The translations under genes were made by a program, and so were the position numbers. Under the pieces are notes generated by a model, which had not been told where the DNA came from, made no database searches, and saw only the letters and a program-made list of their open reading frames with translations. A stretch of DNA of 64,000 nucleotides from positions 682,001-746,000 of the forward strand of contig JABMLP010000006.1 of the NCBI GenBank assembly GCA_013176395.1, written 5' to 3'. Positions 34,605-44,783 of this stretch are shown here, piece after piece. Origin of the DNA: Venturia oleaginea. Its lineage: Eukaryota; Ascomycota; Dothideomycetes; Venturiales; Venturiaceae. The stretch's first letter is position 1. The number at the start of each line of letters is the position of its first letter.

Positions 34605-35191
34605 TGTTACGCAGAGGCTATGGCTCGAAGTAATCTAGCTGGATTTGGCTAATCTGTACAGTAGGGTTCAAGTGGTCCGGGGCGACAATATCGTATCAAA
34701 CAAGTGAAGCGAAGCTTGCAAGATATAAGAGTCGTGAATTGTGCTTAGTAACTAAAAGCAATAGCGAAGTGTCATGATCGAACTATGTTGGTATTCGAAT
34801 GCAGTTAAACGTAGTTAAATGTGGTGGTTCTGCTCGATCAGGTCTAGCGCGAGACTGGTCGCAAGTACTTAGACTCGTCTCTACCTCTTAGTTAGCTCCT
34901 CATCCTTACAACTTCGCACATCCCATAGAATTCAAGTCATGCTTCCAAGTCAAGTCCAAGGTCAAACGTGACACGAAGTAACTAGAGAGTGAAGATACGA
35001 GACACTGAGGGAGCAGAGTCTCTTCCTTCATATAGAGATCCATCTCCTAAGAAATCCTGCGCTCGTGGCGCTTGCAATCGAGCGTGTCGAGCGTTCACAT
35101 GATCCTTCCGATCCCGTGTAACAACTTACTAATCACAAAGGAAACGCGCCATACATGTCACTAAACGTTCCACGTGACAGTATCCGTAACA
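34605..35191. mobile_element. Solo LTR A with 5-bp target duplication
   Basis: The 587-bp unit begins TGTTACGCAGAGG and ends TATCCGTAACA, so the TGTTACG/CGTAACA ends are perfect inverted repeats with TG...CA termini. CTTTC flanks it on both sides (34600-34604 and 35192-35196), the 5-bp duplication typical of LTR retrotransposons. No internal coding region is attached, so it is a solo LTR left by recombination. Its first ~170 bp and a later block match solo LTR B at 42598-43034; the distal third has diverged. It contains a nested insertion at 34770-34973. Confidence 0.9.
34770..34973. mobile_element. Nested 204-bp insertion with TGTCA...TGACA ends
   Basis: Relative to solo LTR B, LTR A carries 204 extra bases that start TGTCATGATC and end AACGTGACA. 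They are bordered on each side by CGAAG (34765-34769 and 34974-34978). The 5-bp duplication and TG...CA inverted ends fit a small solo LTR of a second family, or a TRIM-like element. No coding capacity. Confidence 0.85.
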
Positions 35192-35196
35192 CTTTC

Positions 35197-36529
35197 CCTC
35201 TCTCCCACTCCTTCTAACTATAAGGGAAGAAGAAGATAGGAGAATCTCTTTAGCAGGCGGGAGAGCATCGGACGATACTACTCGCCAACACCCCCCTGAA
35301 AGTCCCCTGCGTAGATTCTTAATGACGTGTTTCACCACTCACTTGGCCACCCCAACCACTAAATCTCAAGTCATCGTGCGATAAACCCCCCACCAATACA
35401 GCTTTTATTAAAATAATTCTAACAATACATTCTTTACGTATTTGGGCATCGATTAATCTTATAACCTTGAATACCGCAGCCACTACATGAATGGTGAAAC
35501 ACGTTATGCAATATCGCAACTGACTAATATGGCATATATAAGGTGACTCTCTGTACCATGCATAACTCCCGATCCAAGAACGCAGCTGGGCTGACCACGT
35601 CTCTTTATAGATATGCCAAACCGGCTGCGTTGCTCATCCCAAATGCCGACCCCAAGATTGTCGTAACAATATATGCGTGACATCAGGCCCTGGCGAGAAG
35701 AGGACGGACTGCGGAAACAATGCGATTCCGATTTCTCATCCTTTGGGTGTAAGAATTCTTGCTGTAGTGTTAGCAGGTGCTGGAGGAGGGTTCTGCAGCA
35801 GACACGCGGCTTTTCAGGTATCAGTATCGATCTTGGGGTAGCAGTGTTGAATTCCAATGACAAAATCGTGATTCTGGATGCTAATAGCCACTGCATTCAT
35901 GATGCCACTGTGATTCCACTGTCTAAATTGGCTGGGTTGATGAGCAGCGTGTTTCCGCCAGCTTTCTGCACTACAACGGTATGGCATTATGAGACAACTT
36001 TTGGACGCATCGATTCGGGGGTTGTTCGAAAGTGATTCTGAATTCCAGCTTGGACTTGCTCAGGGCCAGACGACTTTCGTAGAAGATGATGAGTGTGAAC
36101 TGAGCTTGAGGAGGAAGATGTCCGGAAAAACCTCCCTTCCGTTTTTCGGAACACCTTTCAACCTCCCAAAACTACCTCGCAACTCAAGCTGTCTTCAAAC
36201 ATAGTCTGACCATGCAAAGGATGATTCCTCAATACAGGGAATCATGACCGAGTACCACTTGTCTGTACGTGTGTATGGCAGGCACAAGAGATTAGCTCCA
36301 GAGGGTTGAAGATGTCCAAGCGCAAATATTTGTTGCTTTTCCTTACACATCCTATACAGCAGCCATCTCACATCGTCCTTGAACACTTAATCGACAACTC
36401 GACGTCCGTTAAAAAGGACAGCACGTGACGCGCGTCAGCTCTGGCTTAAAAGCCTTCAGCTTCCTGCACAAACCATCGCATCCATCTTTTTTCATTGCGC
36501 TTCTCGGCGCTTCATCAAAGACTGCAGAA
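35197..36529. other. Intergenic, upstream of the Rgt1-like gene
   Basis: About 1.3 kb with no supported gene. The 3' part must hold the promoter and 5' leader of the zinc-cluster gene. Confidence 0.4.
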
Positions 36530-39091
36530 ATGGTGCAATCATATCCCTCGCCGGGAGCCTCGAAGACGCGCGCTACGGCCGGTCCTTTCTACAACAATGA
36601 GGAGACGATTTCCAACCAACAGTACACCGAGAACGAGCTCTCGCCCAACGGGGACATGAGCAATGTCAATCCAGAACTGCAGAGCAACATCCGTCCTTCA
36701 CATACGCACAACTACGTCATGGCTAAAGGCCATGATCACGTGTTCAACCGGAGAGCGGTAAATTTGCAATCCCATCACATCCAGCTCAACTATCAACAAG
36801 CAACTGCTCAATCGCCGGACGAGAACAGCGCGGCGGACTCGGTCAAGCAGCGATTGAAGGTATCACGTGCTTGCGACGAGTGTCGACGGAAGAAAGTGAG
36901 TGAGTGGATCAGGAAAAAGAACAGAGTATATTTACTGACTTGTTCAGATTCGCTGCGATGCGACGACGGAAAACGAAACATCATCCTGCACATCATGTAG
37001 GAAGTCAAATATGACCTGTCAATTCTCGCGCACCCCTCAAAAACGCGGTCCTTCTAAAGGGTATGTTTCTTGACCATGGAATTCTATGAAAGTCTAGGTT
37101 TATATACGCCAATGGAACAGTCGTGTCTGCTCTCGAGTCTCTCCTTTTCATGGCCGCCATACCATTTTCCATGCGACTAATCAGAAGTCCAGATACATCA
37201 AGGAACTTGCAGATCGAGTAACCACACTGGAGCGAGAACGGCAGGCCAACGGCCTGGATGGCAATTCACCGCAACCGACCGGTCCTGCCTTCAATCAAGA
37301 GGACATCAACTTCTTATCTGGAGTGACCAATCTCGAGAGGACGCACGACATTGCAGGCCAGAAACGATGTCACTCCACTTCTGAAGGGTTCAATGACCAG
37401 TACACTAGCCGTGAGCGCGGCGGTGTTCCACCAGAAGAGCTTATATCTATTGGCGAGAATGAATTCAAGTCGTAAGTTCGTAATCCGCAATTCGGAACCC
37501 TTCCTATCATTGAAATGTCGCCTCAGATCGTCGTTTCATGTCCGTTTCCGCCCATGGGCACCAAAAGACGCGCGCCGAAAAGCAGTCTTTCAATTCGAGA
37601 TTACAGGCTTGCAAAATTTCTCAGCAATCACTTCTCAGAACTGCTAGAAATCTGTCAAGAATGGTCTCGAATCTGCAGACAGTTCGAATCATATTTCAGC
37701 TTCGTAGTCTCTGGCAGAACAGACATGAATTGGCGATTCCACCGTGCCGTTGACAACCTTGATAGATATGGGTGTTGACTTCCAGGAATTGCTACACCTG
37801 CCTGCTAATCTTTATCAGCTATCTTCAATCCATCCACATGACGCTTCCTTTTCTTCCAAGAGAATACCACGTTCTACGCAGCACCATCGGCAATGCAGCC
37901 GAGCCAACAAGAGAGGCTTTCCAAGGTGCCTTTGAATGCACTATGAAAAGCGTCCAGTACACTGGACATCCGACGCAATTGCTTGCATGCACTCCAAAAC
38001 GCGCATACGAGCTTGTGGTCAACTCCAATTGGATGGATGCGCACAACCTCGTACAGACGCAATCATTGCTACTTCTGTTGCTAGAATCGTCGAATCGGGG
38101 CTCGCAGGTGATCCATGGCGGCCATGGGAATTCGCCGTGGCAATATCTTAATGAGGCCATCACCAATGGCAAGGGCGTCGACCAGTTCAGGGCCGCATTA
38201 GGACCGCCACCAGCCAATCCCGACAGATATTATCTCATCTCTCGAGCTGTTGTTCTTACCATGATCATCCTCGATGCCTTCTTTTCTCTTGGAAACAAGA
38301 AGCACGGCTCTTCGATGGAGCCCGCCCTTATGACTGTTTGGGAACAGGACCTAGGCATTGTGGGACAACGTTGCTACAAATTAGCCCGGCTTGCACGGAT
38401 ACTGTCTCGTCTGGGGCACACAAAAATTATAGACTCCCAGGATGACTACGAGCTCCATCGACCAACCAGGATCTCAGGCAACGCTTCGAAGGTACTTCAT
38501 ATTCGGCCTGGAGATGTAGACATAATCCAACGTTTGAAGGACACTGATATGGAACTGCTACAATCTCACGAGATGCCTGATGACCCTGTCCTCGCAATGG
38601 CGTTTTGGTACAGTCGCATACAAATTGAGATCACGTATTACACCCTGGCCAATGCCGCCCACATCCTCTACCCTCTCCGTCGCATCATCGAACAGCTGGG
38701 TCATGCACGCGGCTTCTTGGCAAGTCCAATTACCTATCACTTCTCTGGCCTCGCCGCTCATTTGTTGATTCAACTTTGCACATTCGCTGACACAAAGGGC
38801 GAAGCGACGAAGCTTCTCAGCTTACTACACAAGACTCTGCAGGGAGTTGTGAATCCGGTGGATACACAAAGTTTCGATGCCGGCATACGTGATGTTGTTG
38901 CTCGCGAATGGGCTTCGATATTCAGTGAGCCACCTGCATCATCAGCTGGCCTTCAACATCTGGCTGGTGTGGCTGTGGAATCGCACGGGATAAGCAGCGA
39001 CCAAGAAAATGACCAAATCAGCGCCAGCACGTTGTTTAACGGTTCGAAGTTGAGCCAGGACGGCTATTTGACGCGACTGCTTTCGCCATAG
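36530..39091 (+). CDS. Zn2Cys6 regulator, Rgt1/COL-26-like
   Basis: Exon 1 (36530-36895) ends with CDECRRKK; a 52-bp intron joins it to IRCDATTENETSSCTSCRKS, and a 132-bp intron (37061-37192) joins KRGPSKG to YIKELADRV. The result is a zinc cluster with a long central loop (C-x2-C-x6-C-x10-C-x2-C-x6-C) followed by KRGPSKGYIKELADR. That signature belongs to yeast Rgt1 and its filamentous relatives COL-26/BglR, which control glucose sensing and sugar transport. A third intron starts at 37472 (gtaagt). The acceptor and at least one further splice before the large final exon (about 37819-39091, with SIHMTLPFLPRE and a fungal-specific domain) could not be resolved, and a frameshift there is possible. 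Subfamily is fairly sure; the exact protein is not. Confidence 0.8.
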
Positions 39092-39153
39092 ATTTGAATG
39101 GAATGACATGCGGCTTGTATAGCACACTGAATTTAATGGGGAGGGACTGAAGA

Positions 39154-39845
39154 TCATAGCAGTCCGTAAAAAGCACTCGCCCCAGCCCCAAGAACCAACA
39201 AAGCCTTCCCCAAATATAAATTCGCCCACCTGTCAACCAATTCGTGCACCGTATCTCCCGGTGACATACGCGCTTCAGCTTGAACATCATCCAACGCAGT
39301 CGTCGCCATGAATTTGGCTTTTGCGGAAAGTCGACGATTGTAAGGTCCGAGCAGCAATTCTGAGTACGGAAACTGTGAGATGAGGAGCAGAGTAGACGTG
39401 AGAAGGTATTTCTTGTTGGATGTTTTGGACTTGTACGTCAAGTACGTGAACAAGAGAGTAAGGGTGACGCTGATAGGAGTCGCGATTGCGCGGGTTCTAA
39501 GATGGGTTTTTAGCCATTGGCGTGCGAGGAGGGGACTGGCGATGTTAGTAGTGATGGATATTTTTGGGACGGAGAACGCTTGTACGCTGGTGATTCGAGA
39601 AGAGAGGGCGTATGTAGGTACACTGTGGCAGCCTCTTGTCCTGGTGATTTCTATTAATGATTTTCTCACTCGAATGCAAGCTCATGATGTTTAAGAATCA
39701 CCACGCCTTTCTTTCTTAGGAGAGACCTCGGGTAGTAAAAGACGGTGAATGACATACCGGCGAGATATACAATAGCTGTGAGGCCGAGAAGATGTGCTGT
39801 ACGAAGCGATTCCGAGGCATCCGTCATACGCGATATGGTTGGCAT
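39154..39845 (-). CDS. DUF1772 (anthrone-oxygenase-like) membrane protein
   Basis: Two exons (39670-39845 and 39154-39586) with an 83-bp gtgaga intron give exactly 203 codons (202 residues). Four hydrophobic segments are visible: around HLLGLTAIVYLAGMSF, AIATPISVTLTLLFTYL, YLLTSTLLLISQFPYSELL and KALLVLGAGASAFYGLL. The order and spacing, with LLARQW before the second segment and YNRRL after the third, match the DUF1772 family. A few members oxidise anthrones in polyketide pathways; most have no known role. It converges on the Rgt1-like gene with only 62 bp between stops. No polyketide synthase lies nearby, so an anthrone-oxygenase role is not implied. Confidence 0.7.
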
Positions 39846-40021
39846 CGTGACGTGTTAGTGTGTAGCTGTTTGTTCAATTCAAGTTGTTGTTCGTCTACGA
39901 AGGTGGAGAGGGAGGCCAATGGATTTAGCGGAGATCTGATGAAGGTGAGCCCCACCATGCGACTATCCCCCTTTCCGAACCACTAGATAAGATATCTAGA
40001 TTATTTTTTTCATACGATCTA

Positions 40022-41871
40022 TAACGTATTCCACCACCCGAACCGCCACACCACCCAACCCGCCAAAATATGCCAAGACTACCACTTCCCCCATTATCTG
40101 ATAATGTCTCAACAACACAACTCGTTATTACTTGAACACGAAAGGAGACTTCAGCTTGCCCTCCAAGCCCTCTAAGACGGCCAATTCCGAAGCCAACGGG
40201 CTGCTGCGCGCGCCTTTAACGTTAAACACCAGAACCTCTCTGATCGCGCCCGAGGAGTCCCATTTATCCTCGAAAAACTACCAAACGGTCGGAAACTTAC
40301 CCTTACCGAGGAGCAAACGCTTATCCAATATATTCTCGACCTCAATTCGCGAGGATTTGCGCCCCGGCTGTGTGAGGTGGCAGATGTGGCGGATAAACTA
40401 CTGGGTATACGCGGTGGAGAGCCAGTAGGCAAAAACTGGGCTGAGAGATTCGTAACGCGCTCAGATGAGCTCAAAATAGCCTCCAATCGAGCAAAGGATA
40501 GGCAGAGGATACTACAGGAAGATCCAGAGATTATTGGCGCGTGGTTCAAGCTCGTTGCAGACACTAAGGCAAAGTACGGCGTCCACGATGAGGATACGCA
40601 CAACTTTGACGAGATTGGCTTACAGATGGGCGTTATTGGGTCAATGAAGGTCGTTACAGCCTCTGAAAGACGTACAAAGCCTGAACTCATCCAGCCGGGT
40701 GATCACGAATGGGTTACGGTTATTCAGAGCATATGCGCAGCTGGGTATGCGACCCCGCCAGTCATTATCTAGAAAGGACGCGTTCACATCTCTGCGTGGT
40801 ATGAGGAGGCAGATATACCACGGAATTGGAAGCTCTAAGTCTCTGAGAACGGCTGGAAAAACAACGCGCTTGATCTTGAGTGGTTGAAACATTTTGACGC
40901 GTATACAAAGGCGCGGCAGGTTGGGGGGTACAGGCTGCTTATCTTGGACGGCCATGAGAGCCATCTGAGCCAGGATTTCAAGGATTACTGCCTCGAAAAT
41001 AAGATCCTAACCCTCTACATGCCATCGCACTCGTCGCATAAACTCCAGCCCCTTGACGTGGTCTGCTTCTCGCCGTTAAAGCGCAAGTACTCCCAACGCA
41101 TCCGGGACTTGGCGCGCCGACGCGTGTACCATATCAACAAGGCTTTCTCCCAGCCTTTAAAGACGCGTTTTTCGACGTGTTCACGGAAGAGAATTGTCGA
41201 AAGGCCTTTGAGGCAGTAGGGCCAGTCCCTATTAACGCGCATGTAGTGTTGGATCGCCTTGAAGTGCGGCTACGTACCCCGCCAGAACCCCGTCTCCTAG
41301 AAACGCCGTGGCAGTCAAAGACTCCAAGCAATACTCATGAATTTGGATCCCAATCCAAGCTCGTAAGCGAGTCTTTTACTCGGTCACCAGTTACTGCGCA
41401 GGCAGGCTTTTCACAGCGTGTTAAAGGCGCTGAATTGATGCTGCACCAGAACGCCCTACTTGTTGCACGAAACCACGAGTTTGAAGAGCAATTGGCAGTA
41501 ATGACGAAGCGAAAATCGCGTAAAAGAAAGCGGATCCAGCAAGGTGGTACTATGGAGTATGGGACTGCAGCAGCGCGGGTAGCTGCTGAGGCGTCTGTTG
41601 CGTCTCAGGGATCAAAGGATGCCTCGTAGTAGTAGTGGTCAAGAAACAGCCCGACCAACTCAAAGGCGCTGTGGGAAATGCGGCGCGACTGGGCACAATG
41701 CGCGAACGTGTAAAAAGGATATTGAGATATCTTCTGAATCAGATAGCAGCCCGACAGACTTGGAATCTATTGTTGATAGCGATAAAATTGAAGAGTCGTA
41801 ACATGAGTTGGTCGTGCCAAGAGATTTTGGCGGGTTGGGTGGTGTGGCGGTTCGGGTGGTGGAATACGTTA
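40022..41871 (+). mobile_element. pogo/Fot1-type DNA transposon, copy 2 (decayed)
   Basis: 1850 bp bounded by TA. The 48-bp terminal repeats (40022-40069 and 41824-41871) match each other perfectly. The outer 14 bp equal those of copy 1, but the inner part is entirely different (CCCGAACCGCCACACCACCC instead of the TCGAGCGGGTCA units). As in copy 1, two related units sit 17 bp apart. The interior is clearly homologous to copy 1 throughout the transposase. Confidence 0.93.
40104..41801 (+). pseudogene. Transposase pseudogene, pogo/Fot1 superfamily
   Basis: Alignment by eye to copy 1 shows the same protein with several breaks. There are in-frame stops at about 40173 (TAA), 40770 (TAG) and 40837 (TAA), a 4-base deletion near 41143 (copy 1 has GAAG after CAACAAG), and a small shift near 41618. 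Between these, long stretches read almost identically, for example FDEIGLQMGVIGSMKVVTAS and LILDGHESHLSQDFKDY. The N-terminal DNA-binding part is the most diverged region, matching the diverged inner terminal repeats. The C-terminal knuckle CGKCGATGHNARTC is complete. This copy cannot make full-length enzyme. Confidence 0.9.
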
Positions 41872-42597
41872 TCTTATTTTAGCAAAAAGTTTTAATGTTC
41901 CTACCAGTTATTTTAGCTTGTTTCTGATTAAAAAACAGCGACGTATGCATTTTCATAGAAATCATGGAGCGTTTAGACAATTCATGGCTTTCCATGACCT
42001 CTCAGGGAGAGTTCATGGAGCTTCAGAAAAACTTTTCCAGACGTGTTTAATTGCTAATGGACATCCCTAGGACTGGCAACGACCTCAGGCTTTCAACTAG
42101 CTATAACGACTGATTCGCCAATACCAAACTGCGCCGCATAGCCCCGTGTACCTCTCCTTCGCCCAAGTCTCTAGCCGGAGATATCCCCCCCTTTCCAGCT
42201 CACTTAAGAGCATTCTTCTTCAGCTAAATAAGGATTATCCAGAGGTGTAGGATCAAAGAGGCTCGCAATGTGGTTCTTTGACCAAAGCGTTAGTTCTATA
42301 GATACCGACCAGCATCGAAACGATCTCGTAGACGCGTTCTGCTGTGTTTTGATTTTGATTTTATAGATTTTATGGACGTACCTTTTCCGCCGCAACGATA
42401 TCCCGTGCAACACTGTTCCCCTGGTGCGCTAGAGCAAGGTTCTATTATTGGCGAGAATGTTAGCCTAGTTTAATGAGGAAAAGGAGGGAGACTGAAAGAT
42501 TAAGAAACCGAATAATATTTAGGAAAGGTAATTACGTACGTGGTTGGGTTAAGCACGCGATAGTATATGAGGGCGTGAGGGAAACGACGGCGCCTAT

Positions 42598-43034
42598 TGT
42601 TACGCAGAGGCTATGACTCAAAGTAACCTAGCTGGATTTGGCTAATCTGTACAGTAGGGTTCAAGTGGTCCGGGGCGACAATATCGTATCAAACAAGTGA
42701 AGCGAAGCTTGCAAGATATAAGAGTCGTGAATTGTCCTAAGTAACTAAAAGCAATAGCGAAGTAACTAGAGAGTGAAGATACAAGACACTGAGGGAACAG
42801 AGTCTCGTCCTTCATATAGAGATCCATCTCATAAGAAATCCTAGCTCTTCAATATGTTCATTTTGTTCATTTCGCCAAGAATGACGAGAATGAACCACAC
42901 GTGATCTTACATCATCTATGTGACGATCAACCAATCATAATGACATAGAATGGCATGCATTTGAATGCACATGAATGCAATCAAATACATCCGAATACAA
43001 CCGAATACATGTCCACGTGACAGTATCCGTAACA
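42598..43034. mobile_element. Solo LTR B with 5-bp target duplication
   Basis: 437 bp, beginning TGTTACGCAGAGG and ending ATCCGTAACA, flanked by CCTAT on both sides (42593-42597 and 43035-43039). It shares the first ~170 bp and the block around gaagatacaagacactgag with solo LTR A but lacks the nested 204-bp insertion. Near its 3' end it has a run of short degenerate repeats (gaatgca / gaatacat, about 42952-43012). No internal retrotransposon genes are attached. Confidence 0.9.
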
Positions 43035-43039
43035 CCTAT

Positions 43040-43969
43040 AGTAAGGAGGATGCTCTTAAGAAACTGTATTTTAGAAAGGTCAATGTAGTTGAATGTCGCG
43101 AGAATGAGAAAGAGAGATGAGATCAGAGAGGTGGGTAAGGCCTGTACGTCTTTAAAATTTCACTCCCTCCCTACCTGTTTTATATCGATCTAAACTACAG
43201 GGGTGGGTGAGGGATTAGTATATATCTCGACTCTAGCCAGCGCGCTACAGCCTCGTCTATACCATCCGTTTTTGTCCACTTTTCGATAACCGACTTGCCG
43301 AAAACGAGATGAGGGATAAGGCCGAGGACATCCAATAAGACGACTGCAAAGCTGGGGAACCTTGACATTCTAATATTCTTTGACTGGTCAGATCTTCATT
43401 TCCAACAGCTCTACTGTACATCGAAGCTTGGCGGACACCGAACGAAGTTTGAACCTGTCGTGACAAGGACCATGTTCATATTGGCTGGGGCTCTTCAAGA
43501 CAGCGTAGTGGAGAGTGGTATCGTTTCCTACTCATGTCGTTGTAGTGCCAACTTTGAATGATCAATCTCAGTACAAAGAGCTCTTCATGACACAACACCC
43601 GAACTGCCTCATCGGGACTGTCATTCTGGACACCAACCGCACGATCAATACCGCAACTACTGCGAAGACGTGTCCCTCCTCAGCTATAATGGTCTGGCAT
43701 AGTCGGGTCAAGGAACGAATCACCTCGATCTTTGTTGGAAGGAGTATCCTCATGCTATTGCCTCCACCTGCGCCAGCGTGGCTACTCTCTGTCACTGGAG
43801 TTTGTTTACTGCCCAATTGGGCTTAGTGTATTACTATATAGCTGAGATCCTCCGGATCTCACCCTCAATACACTTGTTACTCAACTTTCATACTTCAACA
43901 ATCTTCTACCTCGGACGCAATTTGAGTAGAGCTTTCCTCTGCCACCGACGCGGTCGAAAACCCATGGCG
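43040..43969. other. Intergenic, no supported gene
   Basis: About 930 bp between solo LTR B and the 3' end of the hydrolase gene. Nothing recognised. Confidence 0.4.
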
Positions 43970-44783
43970 CTAAACGCCTGCTCTGTCCTCCGCATCCTCG
44001 TTCTCCTTTGCATACAACTCCGGCAGAAAGCTTGCCAGCGTGGCCATCGCCTCCTGCGTATGCTGGAGCACATGTTGAACTAGGTCTTCGGAAATAGCTC
44101 TCGCCCTGATATCGGGAAGCTCGATGCCTGGAAAATCTCCCAACCAAGATCTCGAACGGATTCGACAACCATTAAATTCCTTGCGGACCAAGTGTATTGT
44201 GTGCCCAAAATCTGCGGCTGCAATTCCTGGACCGCCCCACACTCCGATGCGCGCACAAATTGCAGTATCGTAGCCATTACGTTCGAAGTCTGCTTTCCAC
44301 TTGTGCCCAAAGTACTCGGCTGGGTCTTTGAAAGCAACGCGAACATGGTGTTTATCTTCTCCTTGCCGAAACTTTACGAGATGATAACCGCCGATGTATG
44401 TTGAACTGCCGGGCACAGTACTCCTCTCCAAGAATATATGATCCTTTGGACTACCCAGACAGGCATTAGCTTCTGGCTCGATTCTAGAAACTCGTATCGT
44501 TTTGTTTAACCTACTGCCACATCTTGTATTGCTCAGTTGTCGCCAACCATCGAAACCACCAATCGACCATTTCTCCTGTCACCTTAGGCATAAAGCTCGA
44601 AACGGCAACATGATACATTCCGTCCGAATTCAAGGCGTAGCCTGTTTCCATTGGGAGATAGTGGTTGGTGAGGAGAAGTCTTGTTTCCTTGAGAAGAAGT
44701 GGTCCGGGACGCTTCGTTGCATCTACCCATCTTGGGATCTCGATGCGCATCCCTTCGAGCTCCGAATCGCTGATAGCGTCCAT
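43970..44783 (-). CDS. PhlG-like C-C bond hydrolase (DAPG hydrolase family), 5' end uncertain
   Basis: Two exons (44515-44783 and 43970-44450) with a 64-bp intron give 249 residues from the ATG at 44783. The first exon ends with MPKVTGEMVDWWFRWLATTE, and the splice restores YKMWHPKDH, both typical of the PhlG/phloretin hydrolase family. The second exon has GHTIHLVR followed by CRIRSRSWLGDFPG and a C-terminal HTQEAMATLASFLPELY. These zinc enzymes cleave acyl groups from phloroglucinol-type phenolics such as diacetylphloroglucinol or phloretin. The family is usually some 40 residues longer, so an upstream exon probably exists; spliced-looking sequence lies at 44786-45000, but the join was not settled. 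A detoxification role toward bacterial or plant phenolics is inferred. Confidence 0.75.

Noticed and set aside
39154..39845. Polyketide cluster membership for the DUF1772 protein
   Set aside because: No polyketide synthase or tailoring genes lie within reach in this window.
40132..40690. Long frames on both strands within transposon copy 2
   Set aside because: Minus-strand frames mirror the transposase; plus-strand pieces are parts of the broken transposase already listed.
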